DNA from: JAUWVG01 sp964633715
GTDB taxonomy: Bacteria > Acidobacteriota > Aminicenantia > Aminicenantales > Aminicenantaceae
Length of the DNA: 64,000 nucleotides
Direction of reading: 5' to 3'
NCBI GenBank assembly: GCA_964633715.1
Contig: CAZWHQ010000023.1
Span: 1 to 64,000, forward strand
Shown here: in pieces, positions 17,359 through 25,243 of the stretch
Numbering within the stretch: position 1 is the first letter of the stretch
Layout: every line of letters starts with the position of its first letter
Notes under the pieces: model-generated
Told to the model about the DNA's origin: nothing
Seen by the model: the letters and a program-made list of their open reading frames with translations, nothing else
Database searches by the model: none
Position numbers and translations under genes: made by a program

Positions 17359-18891
17359 TTAACGGTGGGTGCGGAAGGGGGCAGCCGGGAGCCCTTCCTT
17401 ATTGCCAAGATTGGGTGCGGCCAACTCATGCCATCCGAAGCGCACAGTTTTGGGATGATAGATTCTGTCGTTCCAAACCAGAACTGTATGCCCCTCGATC
17501 TCTGCTTTGGCTTTGTAATAGACTTTGTCTTCTCCAGCAACTTCAAACCAGGTGAGGGGATGGTTGTCGAGTGAAATGAGGCCGCCTCCTGTGTAATCGA
17601 ATGAAATTCTGATTTTATTGCTCTTAATGGACATAGATTTGTACAAGGGGCCTGAGAAGACAATTCCTGTTTTTCCATAGGTTTTTGCCAATGCCCAGAG
17701 GGCAAGTCGATATCCCACCTCTTTTTTATTTCTGGGATGGATATCATAAAGATTGGCGATATCGGAGACAACAGCCATGCCGGTGTTGGGAATTTTTAGG
17801 GCGTTTTGCTGAGCTTCCCATATTACGGGAAGGCGGTAAAAATCAAGTGTATCGATCTCATCATTCATTGCCGTGTAGGGATAATTAAATGGAGCCAGCT
17901 GCACATAATAAAAGGGAAAATCTCCAACCTGCCAGGCCGATCTCCATCCATAAATCAAGGCTTCCATTTTATCTGTGTATGCGAGACCATCGTTCCGATT
18001 GGCTTCTCCCTGGTACCAAATGGCTCCACGGATAGAAAATCGTATCAAGGGATGGATCATGGCGTTGTAGAGGACAGTGGGTGTCCTGTTATTTTGGTGT
18101 GGATGAATGGGAAGAGGAGGTGAAGGATGAATGTATGTATCGTTTTTAAGAGCCTGGCCTGCTTTTTTGATCCAATCTTCGATTTTGGGGAGTGCATCCT
18201 TTAAACTGCTTCTGTAATCTTCCTCAATCGCCTCTTTCTTTAAACCTGGTGTCCAGGGCTCGATCCTTGTACCGCCCCAGTTGGAATTGATCAATCCTAC
18301 AGGTACATCCATTTCCCTATGGATTTCTCTCCCAAAGTAATAGCCTACGGCGGAAAAAGGTCCGTTAGTCTCTGGAGTACAGATTTCCCATTCGGCATCG
18401 ACATCATTTTGAGGTTTTGTTGAGGTCTTTCGAGGGACATAGAACAGGCGGATCCCTGGGTAATTTGCCCTTTGAATTTCTGGAACCGGGCTGTGTGTCT
18501 GGCTCATCGACCACTGCATATTGGATTGGCCTGAACAAACCCAAACTTCGCCCACAAGAATGTTCTCGAGCAAAATCTGTTGGCTTTTTGTTCCTGAAAT
18601 CGTCATTTGAAGGGATTGCCCCTTTGCTTCTCGAGGATTTAGGGTGACATCCCAAAGACCGTTCTCATCCGCAGAGACACTGGCCATTTCTCCATCCAAT
18701 TGAACTGTTATTTGTTCTTCAGGCTCGGCCTGGCCCCAGATGTTTATGGGCTGGTCTTTCTGAATGACCATATTGTTTCCCAGAATCGAGGGCAGCTTTA
18801 TTTCTGCTCCAAGTGAGATTGAGATTAGAACTACTGCCAAACACAAATAACAGAGTGTCCGCAAGCCTTTTTGACGTATAAGACATTTCAT
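17359..18891 (-). CDS. Sialate O-acetylesterase family secreted esterase
   Basis: A 510-residue SGNH-type esterase with a signal peptide (about residues 1-28), an N-terminal beta domain, then the nucleophile motif VCSGQSNMQWSM (Ser123) and the family block IWYQGEAN. The C-terminal beta domain includes ISFDYTGGGL. Such enzymes remove O-acetyl groups from sialic acids or from acetylated plant and microbial glycans. It fits the sulfatase, fucosidase and hexosaminidase genes further along the window, though it is not in an operon with them. Its 3' end is convergent with the regulator gene, 49 bp away. Confidence 0.9.
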   Translation of the reverse strand: MKCLIRQKGLRTLCYLCLAVVLISISLGAEIKLPSILGNNMVIQKDQPINIWGQAEPEEQITVQLDGEMASVSADENGLWDVTLNPREAKGQSLQMTISGTKSQQILLENILVGEVWVCSGQSNMQWSMSQTHSPVPEIQRANYPGIRLFYVPRKTSTKPQNDVDAEWEICTPETNGPFSAVGYYFGREIHREMDVPVGLINSNWGGTRIEPWTPGLKKEAIEEDYRSSLKDALPKIEDWIKKAGQALKNDTYIHPSPPLPIHPHQNNRTPTVLYNAMIHPLIRFSIRGAIWYQGEANRNDGLAYTDKMEALIYGWRSAWQVGDFPFYYVQLAPFNYPYTAMNDEIDTLDFYRLPVIWEAQQNALKIPNTGMAVVSDIANLYDIHPRNKKEVGYRLALWALAKTYGKTGIVFSGPLYKSMSIKSNKIRISFDYTGGGLISLDNHPLTWFEVAGEDKVYYKAKAEIEGHTVLVWNDRIYHPKTVRFGWHELAAPNLGNKEGLPAAPFRTHR

Positions 18892-18999
18892 TTTGTGTCC
18901 TCCTTTCTCGTCATAATTTTGTGAGCAGATTTTATCACATATGGGGCGGCTTTTAAGAATTTATTGCAAAAAGAACATAAATGGTGTGAGATATGAATC

Positions 19000-20808
19000 A
19001 TGGATCAAAGAGAGATTGAAACAGTATTTCAAAATAAAATCAAGGTTATTGATCTCAAGCTCAAGGGCTTGAAAAAAATTGAATGGATTTTGTCTTTTAT
19101 GAAGTTGCTGTTTGTAGTCGGTGCTGTCTTTTTTCTTTTTAAAGTTGTTCTGAGTTATACTCCGTTTTTTCTCTATGTTTTCCTCTTTTTTCTTCTTATT
19201 ATTGTTCTATTAGCTTTGATTCACGAGCGATACATCAAACAAAGAAAATTTTTGGAGACTCTCAAAACCATCAATCGAGAAGAGACAGAGGCTGTCCAGG
19301 GCGCTTTTTTAGATTATGGGGATGGGAGCGAATTTGAGGATTCAGACCATGCCTATACAGGAGACCTGAACATATTCGGAAACAGGAGCCTGTTTCATTT
19401 CATCAACCGCACAACTACAAGTTTAGGGAAAAAGGTCCTCAGTGACTGGCTGAAAAGATTTCCAAACAGATCACAGATAAAAAATGTCGTAGATCGGCAG
19501 GATGCTGTTCAAGAACTTTCAGAGAAAATCGATTTCAGGCAGAACATACAGGCTTTTGGAAAAAATATTCATGACTCTTTCAAAAGATTTGAATCCGTCC
19601 AATTGTTGCTAAAGGAGCCCTATACTGTATTGGGAAAAACAATTCTAATCTTCTTTATCCATGTTTATCCAGTGCTGACATTGAGCGCGATTCTTTTAGT
19701 TTTTTTTAATTTCTCCTGGCTAATTCCTGTTGGTTTTGTTCTTGTTCAAGGGGTGGTCAACAGGATATTCCGAAATAAAGTGATCCGGCTGTACAAACTG
19801 ACAGCACAAAATTTTAAAATCCTCGATGTGTATTCGAAGATTATTGGAGAGATCGAGAAAGAAGTTTTTAAAAGTCCCACACTTCTTGAACTCCAAAATT
19901 TTTATTTTATAAAAAATCGACCGGCGTCCCTCTATATCAAAAAGCTCTCTTCACGATTTCAGTTTTTTGAAGCACGGGCGAGCAAGGAGATCCATTTTTT
20001 AATGAATAATATCTTTTTTTGGGATCTGCACTGTGTGTACAGAATCGAAAAATGGAAAAATGATGTCAAGCTGGACATCGACAAATGGTTTGACGCTATC
20101 GGTCAATTTGAAGCGCTTTCCAGCCTGGGAAACATTTTTTATATTCATCCAACCTGGACAATCCCCGAGTTGAAAAAATCTGGATTTTTCCTGAACGCCA
20201 TCTCTGTAGGCCATCCTTTAATTCCCTCTTCAGAAAGAGTCAGCAACTCTATTCGATTGGATGGAGAGTGTAATATCGCCATCATTACCGGGCCTAATAT
20301 GGCTGGGAAAACAACACTCCTCAAAACAATCGGGGTCAACATTGTTCTTGCCTTTGCGGGAGCCCCCGTGTGCGCAGACGTATTTCATGTTTCACCTGTG
20401 TACGTGTATACAAGCATGAAGGTGAGTGATTCCTTGGACAAGGGATTGTCCCTGTTTTATGCCGAACTCCAAAGGCTCAAGATGGTGCTGCAAGCGATTC
20501 TTGAGGAAGAACCTGTGTTTTTCCTGATCGATGAAATGTTGAAAGGGACAAACGAGCTGGATCGTCACCGTGGAGCCAATGCCCTGATACGCCAGCTGAT
20601 CGAACATAAAGCGGACGGGATGGTGGCGACACACGACCTCGAACTTACCAAACTCGAAAAGGATTACCCCGGAAAAATATGGAATTATTATTTTGACGGA
20701 TATATTGAAGAGGATAAACTTCTTTTCGATTATAGGCTCAAAAAAGGGATCTGTTCGAGTTCAAACGCCCTTGAATTGATGAAAAAAATCGGAATAAAAA
20801 TTCCATAA
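19000..20808 (+). CDS. Membrane-anchored MutS family ATPase
   Basis: The C-terminal third is a MutS core ATPase: Walker A GPNMAGKTT starting at residue 431, then a Walker B FFLIDEML, the signature region KGTNELDRH and a THDLELTKLE switch block. Unlike mismatch-repair MutS it lacks the mismatch-binding and connector domains and has two pairs of hydrophobic segments (about residues 27-72 and 205-245). This matches the poorly characterised membrane MutS-like family common in Bacteroidota and Acidobacteriota. The role is unknown; participation in ordinary mismatch repair is unlikely. The gene appears to be alone. Confidence 0.88.
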   Translation: MDQREIETVFQNKIKVIDLKLKGLKKIEWILSFMKLLFVVGAVFFLFKVVLSYTPFFLYVFLFFLLIIVLLALIHERYIKQRKFLETLKTINREETEAVQGAFLDYGDGSEFEDSDHAYTGDLNIFGNRSLFHFINRTTTSLGKKVLSDWLKRFPNRSQIKNVVDRQDAVQELSEKIDFRQNIQAFGKNIHDSFKRFESVQLLLKEPYTVLGKTILIFFIHVYPVLTLSAILLVFFNFSWLIPVGFVLVQGVVNRIFRNKVIRLYKLTAQNFKILDVYSKIIGEIEKEVFKSPTLLELQNFYFIKNRPASLYIKKLSSRFQFFEARASKEIHFLMNNIFFWDLHCVYRIEKWKNDVKLDIDKWFDAIGQFEALSSLGNIFYIHPTWTIPELKKSGFFLNAISVGHPLIPSSERVSNSIRLDGECNIAIITGPNMAGKTTLLKTIGVNIVLAFAGAPVCADVFHVSPVYVYTSMKVSDSLDKGLSLFYAELQRLKMVLQAILEEEPVFFLIDEMLKGTNELDRHRGANALIRQLIEHKADGMVATHDLELTKLEKDYPGKIWNYYFDGYIEEDKLLFDYRLKKGICSSSNALELMKKIGIKIP

Positions 20809-20818
20809 CTTTCTTGTA

Positions 20819-20847
20819 TTGACCCGTTGGGCAATTTTCTATAGTAT
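20819..20847 (+). promoter_or_regulatory. Sigma-70-type promoter of the SDR/5-alpha-reductase operon
   Basis: TTGACC (20819-20824), a 17-base spacer and TAGTAT (20842-20847), placing the start of transcription about 50 bases before the ATG at 20903. Confidence 0.45.
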
Positions 20848-20902
20848 CGTCCCATTATGTTTTCCGTAATTACCTCTAATTAAATAAATTGGATAGAATA
20901 AA

Positions 20903-21880
20903 ATGACTGTACTAGTGACTGGGGCCGCCGGACACGTGGGGGCCAATCTTGTCCGGGCACTGATTAAAAACGGACGAGATGTGTCTGCCCTTGTTAGGAC
21001 TGACTGCAGAGGCGTTGAAGGATTAAACCTCGAAATTGTCAGAGGCGATTTACTCGAATACCGGAGTTTGCGTCAAGCGGTAAAGGGATGTGAAGTTGTC
21101 TATCATCTTGCAGCGTCCATATCTATTGTGGGAGATCGATTGGGTCAGGTCAGATTGACAAATGTGGAAGGGACACAGAATATCGTAAATGCTTGTTTGG
21201 AAGAAGGAGTCAAACGCCTGATTCACATGAGTTCTATCCATGCTTATACGCCTTTTCCGCTGGACCAGCCTGTAGATGAGAGCCGCCCTCCTGCCGATGC
21301 CCGGTCTCCTGTGTACGACCGGACAAAAGCAGAGGGAAACAGAATTATTCTCGATGGAGTGAAAAAAGGACTGGACGCTGTCATCGTTGCTCCCACCGGA
21401 ATTATCGGGCCGAATGATTTTAAACTGTCCAGAATGGGCGCTGTACTGATCAAACTCTATACAAGGAAACTTTTCGCCCTGATCCAAGGGGGGTACAATT
21501 GGGTGGATGTGAGGGACGTTGTCCATGGAGCGCAACTCGCGGAAAAAAAAGCGCGCAGCGGCTCGCAGTACATCCTCTCTGGAGAATGGTGCTCCATCCC
21601 TAAGCTGGCCGATTTTGTTCAAGATATTTTTGGAGTCCAACCACCTCGATTTGTCTCTCCCATGTGGCTGGCGAAATTGGGTGCACCCTTTGCCGAATGG
21701 TATTCAAAGGTGAAAAATAAGGATCCTCACTTTACGCCTGAAGCACTTGTGTCTCTCCGCAGCCACAGGATAATTTGCCGAAAAAAAGCAGAGGAGGAAT
21801 TAGGATACAGGCCCCGTCCTCTCAAACAGTCAATTGAAGATACTTTACTGTGGTATAAAAAAATGGGAATGCTGCAGTGA
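20903..21880 (+). CDS. NAD(P)-dependent epimerase/dehydratase, extended SDR (dihydroflavonol reductase / 3-beta-HSD-like)
   Basis: The N terminus has the Rossmann motif TGAAGHVG (residues 6-13) and the active site is S in HMSSIHAY with Y-x-x-x-K in YDRTKAEGN. The length (325 aa) and the PTGIIGPNDF block match the dihydroflavonol-4-reductase / 3-beta-hydroxysteroid dehydrogenase branch of extended SDRs. Its stop overlaps the GTG start of a steroid-5-alpha-reductase-like gene, so the two are coupled and probably act on one polyprenyl or steroid-like lipid. The exact substrate is unknown. Confidence 0.88.
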   Translation: MTVLVTGAAGHVGANLVRALIKNGRDVSALVRTDCRGVEGLNLEIVRGDLLEYRSLRQAVKGCEVVYHLAASISIVGDRLGQVRLTNVEGTQNIVNACLEEGVKRLIHMSSIHAYTPFPLDQPVDESRPPADARSPVYDRTKAEGNRIILDGVKKGLDAVIVAPTGIIGPNDFKLSRMGAVLIKLYTRKLFALIQGGYNWVDVRDVVHGAQLAEKKARSGSQYILSGEWCSIPKLADFVQDIFGVQPPRFVSPMWLAKLGAPFAEWYSKVKNKDPHFTPEALVSLRSHRIICRKKAEEELGYRPRPLKQSIEDTLLWYKKMGMLQ

Positions 21881-22638
21881 ATGAAGCGGTCTTTTTTAAT
21901 TGGTTTCTTATCGGCTGGACAGCACTTGCCGTTATCATTTTTGCCAGCCTGTTTTTTGTCAGTGCTCCCTATGGCCGCCACGCAAGAAAGGGTTGGGGAC
22001 AGGGCATCAACGCGAAATGGGGCTGGTTTTTCATGGAGTTTCCTGCTCTTGCGGCTCCCTTTTTTTTCTTTTTTTTCAGTCACCGGAATCAGAATTTTGT
22101 GGCTATCCTTTTCTTGATAATCTGGGAAATTCACTACGTCCAGCGCTCTCTTATCTATCCGGTTGTGAAGAAGAGAAGCCCCTACAAAATGCCTCTTCTC
22201 ATAATGTTTTTCGGATTGTTTTTTAATACCTGTAATGCCTATCTGAACAGCCGATTTTTATTTTCGCTGTCTTCACCTTATCCAAATTCCTGGTTGTGGA
22301 GACCGAAATTTATTGTGGGAGCCTCATTATTCGTGAGCGGATTTATTATCAATATCCATTCTGACAGCATCCTTAGAAGTCTTCGGACAAAAGGGGAGAC
22401 AGAATACAAATTACCCAGAGGAGGATTGTTTAAGTATGTCTCCTCTCCCAATTATCTAGGTGAAATTTTGGAGTGGATAGGTTGGGCTCTGGCAACATGG
22501 GCTCTGCCGGGCGCCGCATTTGCGCTCTGGACAATGGCCAACCTCTCGCCGCGGGCGTTTTCCAACCACAGCTGGTACCTCAAGACATTTCCGGATTATC
22601 CCAAAAAAAGAAAAGCCCTGATTCCCTTTATCCTGTAA
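21877..22638 (+). CDS. Steroid 5-alpha-reductase family membrane enzyme
   Basis: A 253-residue polytopic membrane protein with the family's signature blocks: APYGRHARKGWG near residue 28, IWEIHYVQRSLIYP in the middle and the NADPH-site region YVSSPNYLGEILEWIGWA with ANLSPRAFSNHSWY towards the C terminus. Known members reduce the C4-C5 double bond of 3-oxo-steroids or of polyprenols. The start is a GTG overlapping the SDR stop (GTGA at 21877-21880), implying translational coupling. The 3' end overlaps the convergent amino-acid permease gene by 11 bp. Confidence 0.9.
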   Translation: MNEAVFFNWFLIGWTALAVIIFASLFFVSAPYGRHARKGWGQGINAKWGWFFMEFPALAAPFFFFFFSHRNQNFVAILFLIIWEIHYVQRSLIYPVVKKRSPYKMPLLIMFFGLFFNTCNAYLNSRFLFSLSSPYPNSWLWRPKFIVGASLFVSGFIINIHSDSILRSLRTKGETEYKLPRGGLFKYVSSPNYLGEILEWIGWALATWALPGAAFALWTMANLSPRAFSNHSWYLKTFPDYPKKRKALIPFIL

Positions 22639-23962
22639 AATCCTTTTTCTTTTTTCTCTTAAAATAGTAGTAGATAGGCAGCGAGATAAAGATGAGGATG
22701 AGGCCTGCCCAGGCATGGAGAGGTTTGGCGATCAGGGCGTTGAGCACAAAAAGAAAAGTGATGCAGATAAAGATCAAAGGTACAACAGGGTAACCGAACG
22801 TTTTGTAGGGACGGGCTAAATCTTGACGTTTATAACGGAGGACAAGGACTCCCGCAGCTGTCAGGCCGAAAAATATCCAGTCGGTAAAAACGACATAGGT
22901 GATCAAGTCTTCAAATGTTCCCCAGAAGAGGAGAAGAACAACCGCCCAGGTCGATTGAACCAGAATTGCATAAACAGGTGTGCGGAATTTGGGATGAACC
23001 CAGGCCAGTTTTTTAAAAAATAATGCATCTTTGGACATGGCGTAATATATTCGAGGTGCGGAAAGCGTATATATTCCCAGAGTGCCAAAAGTAGAAATTG
23101 CAATAAGTACGGCAATAAGGGCCCCCCCAAAGGGAAGAAGTGTGGAGACAGCGTCGGCGGCAATACTCTGAGAGGTGGCGATTTGATCGATGGGTAGAAG
23201 GAAGAGATAGGCCAGATTTGTGAGAAGATACACAACCGCAACAACAATGGATCCGAGAATCATGGCCCGTGGAATATTCCGGCGGGCATCGCGGGCTTCT
23301 CCGGCAACAAAGGAGGCGTGCTGCCACCCCCCATAGGACCACAACACACCGATGAGTGCCAATCCAAAAGCTGCCGTGAGACTCCCCGTTTCTGTTCTTG
23401 CGGCCGATTCGAAGGGATTAAATTTTACTTTTCCAAAAAAGAGCCCGATCCCGATCACAGCTGCGATCCCCACGAGTTTAAATCCGGTAAAAACGTTGGT
23501 GAAGACTTCGGCTGCCCGAACACGGAGAATGTTGACAAAAGTTACAACAACAAGAGCAAGGATGGCCGCAATTTTAATGCCGGTCTCATTTAAAGGTATT
23601 AAAAAAGAAAGGTAGTATGCACATGCAATGCTCAAGGCCGCATTGGCACCCGATGTGATGACAACGAGATATACCCATCCATACAGAAATCCGAATAGAT
23701 CTCCATAGGCCTCCTTAAGGTAGACATAAACTCCGCCTGCCTGAGGGAACATGGCCCCGAGTTCCGCAAATGTCAAGGCCCCGGTGAGTGTGATGACACC
23801 TCCTAAACCCCAAACCAGCAGAATGAGAAGGGGGGCCGGGAGGTGGCCGGCAATCTGTGATGGGGTTAAAAAAATCCCTGATCCTATACAGGATCCGATC
23901 GCCACCATAATCAAACCGTACAGCCTGAGATCTTTTTTCAGTTCAGCCATGATCGCTGACAT
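22628..23962 (-). CDS. APC superfamily amino acid permease
   Basis: About 12 hydrophobic segments, with the APC signature MVAIGSCIGSGIFLTPSQIAG in the first helix and GGVYVYLKEAYGDLFGFLYGW in the third. It imports or exchanges amino acids at the cytoplasmic membrane. The open frame extends upstream to 24013, but the extra 17 residues are not typical; ATG 23962 or 23950 are likelier, though neither has a strong ribosome-binding site. No amino-acid metabolism gene is adjacent, so specificity is open. Confidence 0.9.
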   Translation of the reverse strand: MSAIMAELKKDLRLYGLIMVAIGSCIGSGIFLTPSQIAGHLPAPLLILLVWGLGGVITLTGALTFAELGAMFPQAGGVYVYLKEAYGDLFGFLYGWVYLVVITSGANAALSIACAYYLSFLIPLNETGIKIAAILALVVVTFVNILRVRAAEVFTNVFTGFKLVGIAAVIGIGLFFGKVKFNPFESAARTETGSLTAAFGLALIGVLWSYGGWQHASFVAGEARDARRNIPRAMILGSIVVAVVYLLTNLAYLFLLPIDQIATSQSIAADAVSTLLPFGGALIAVLIAISTFGTLGIYTLSAPRIYYAMSKDALFFKKLAWVHPKFRTPVYAILVQSTWAVVLLLFWGTFEDLITYVVFTDWIFFGLTAAGVLVLRYKRQDLARPYKTFGYPVVPLIFICITFLFVLNALIAKPLHAWAGLILIFISLPIYYYFKRKKKKDFTG

Positions 23963-24060
23963 TATCCAATTTTTTTGTGTGAGAGTACAGAAGAAACCTT
24001 CAGTTGAGTTCATACGTATAGTGTAGTGTTGGATGAATTTATATTGGAGGGAAAAAATCC

Positions 24061-25221
24061 ATGAACACTTTTAGGAAAATAATCGGTCTTCTTATTATTC
24101 TCTTTTTAGGACTGCCCTTGCTTTTTGGAATCATCTGGGCTGTCGGCATAACGAAAGCGGCTGTTTCACCCGAGTTCATCACTGAATTTCCACAGGAAAT
24201 CATTGCAGAAATTCCCCGTATGATCGATGAGGTATTCGAAGAGGGGCAGAAAAAAAGCGTGATTTCCGATCCCAACACCAGGGCATGGTTCGAGGCGGCG
24301 GCCCAGGTCGAGATATCACCAAGAGAATTGATGCAGCGAATCGGGCTTGAAGACTGGATGAATTTTGAACTGTCCAAACTCCTCAAAGATCTTAATGGTA
24401 TTCTTAGGGGGAAGCGAAGAATGAGAACACTTGTTTTTGATCTTCGTCCATTAAAAGATGCGCTGGTTCATGAGGAGTTCTTTCTCTATATTGAGGAGGT
24501 TTTAGACAAACTTCCCCTATGTGATGAAATGGGGCAGAGGCGGTGGGAGCGCTTCAGAGGAGATGATCTCGATTGGTTTTCCCGGAAAGCCTGCCGTCCA
24601 GATAGAGAGACGATCCAGTCGATATTTGCAGATATGCGAGATTCTATCGAGTACGATATTCCTGACGACATCACTTTATTTGAAGATGTTCGTTTTTTTC
24701 CATTTGGGGTATCCCGGATAGTCACGTGGCTGTCCTATTTTCTGTTTTTATTTCCTGCAACCTTCATATTTTTGGCGGCATTGATTGCGGCGACTTCTCC
24801 GGCGAGTTTTTTCAGATGGTCGGGGATTTCCATACTGGTCGGCGGCTTATTCCCTCTAATCTCTTCCCTCTTTTTCAAACATATTGCGCATTGGGCCCTC
24901 TACATCCGGCCCTATTCACACGCCTGGTCAACGGAGCTTCAGAATCTGATTATCGATAAGACGGAGTGGATTCATTTGTCCTTGATCGATTTTCTATTCT
25001 CTCCTGTTGTTCAGGTCGCTGGAGTCGTCTGTGCCGTGGGCATTATTCTTTTTGCTATTTCACTCATTGTAAGCAGCCGGGGCCATACTCCACATAAAAC
25101 ACCGATTGTTCAGCCTGAACAGAAGCAGGTTCCAAAGACCAAATCTGAACCTGAAGACAAAAAAATTCAAAAATTAGAATCCTCATCGTTTGAGAAAAAA
25201 AGGGAAGAAAAGCCCGAATAG
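24061..25221 (+). CDS. Membrane protein of unknown function
   Basis: A 386-residue protein with an N-terminal hydrophobic segment (about 7-30), a charged extracytoplasmic region of about 190 residues containing two Cys (possible disulfide), a second membrane cluster (about 221-280), another segment near 317-340, and a Lys/Glu-rich cytoplasmic tail with Pro. A GGAGGG lies nine bases before the ATG. I do not recognise the family. It is divergent from the permease and convergent with the kinase gene, so context gives no function. Confidence 0.75.
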   Translation: MNTFRKIIGLLIILFLGLPLLFGIIWAVGITKAAVSPEFITEFPQEIIAEIPRMIDEVFEEGQKKSVISDPNTRAWFEAAAQVEISPRELMQRIGLEDWMNFELSKLLKDLNGILRGKRRMRTLVFDLRPLKDALVHEEFFLYIEEVLDKLPLCDEMGQRRWERFRGDDLDWFSRKACRPDRETIQSIFADMRDSIEYDIPDDITLFEDVRFFPFGVSRIVTWLSYFLFLFPATFIFLAALIAATSPASFFRWSGISILVGGLFPLISSLFFKHIAHWALYIRPYSHAWSTELQNLIIDKTEWIHLSLIDFLFSPVVQVAGVVCAVGIILFAISLIVSSRGHTPHKTPIVQPEQKQVPKTKSEPEDKKIQKLESSSFEKKREEKPE

Positions 25222-25243
25222 TATAGAACTTCGAGCAGGTGAA

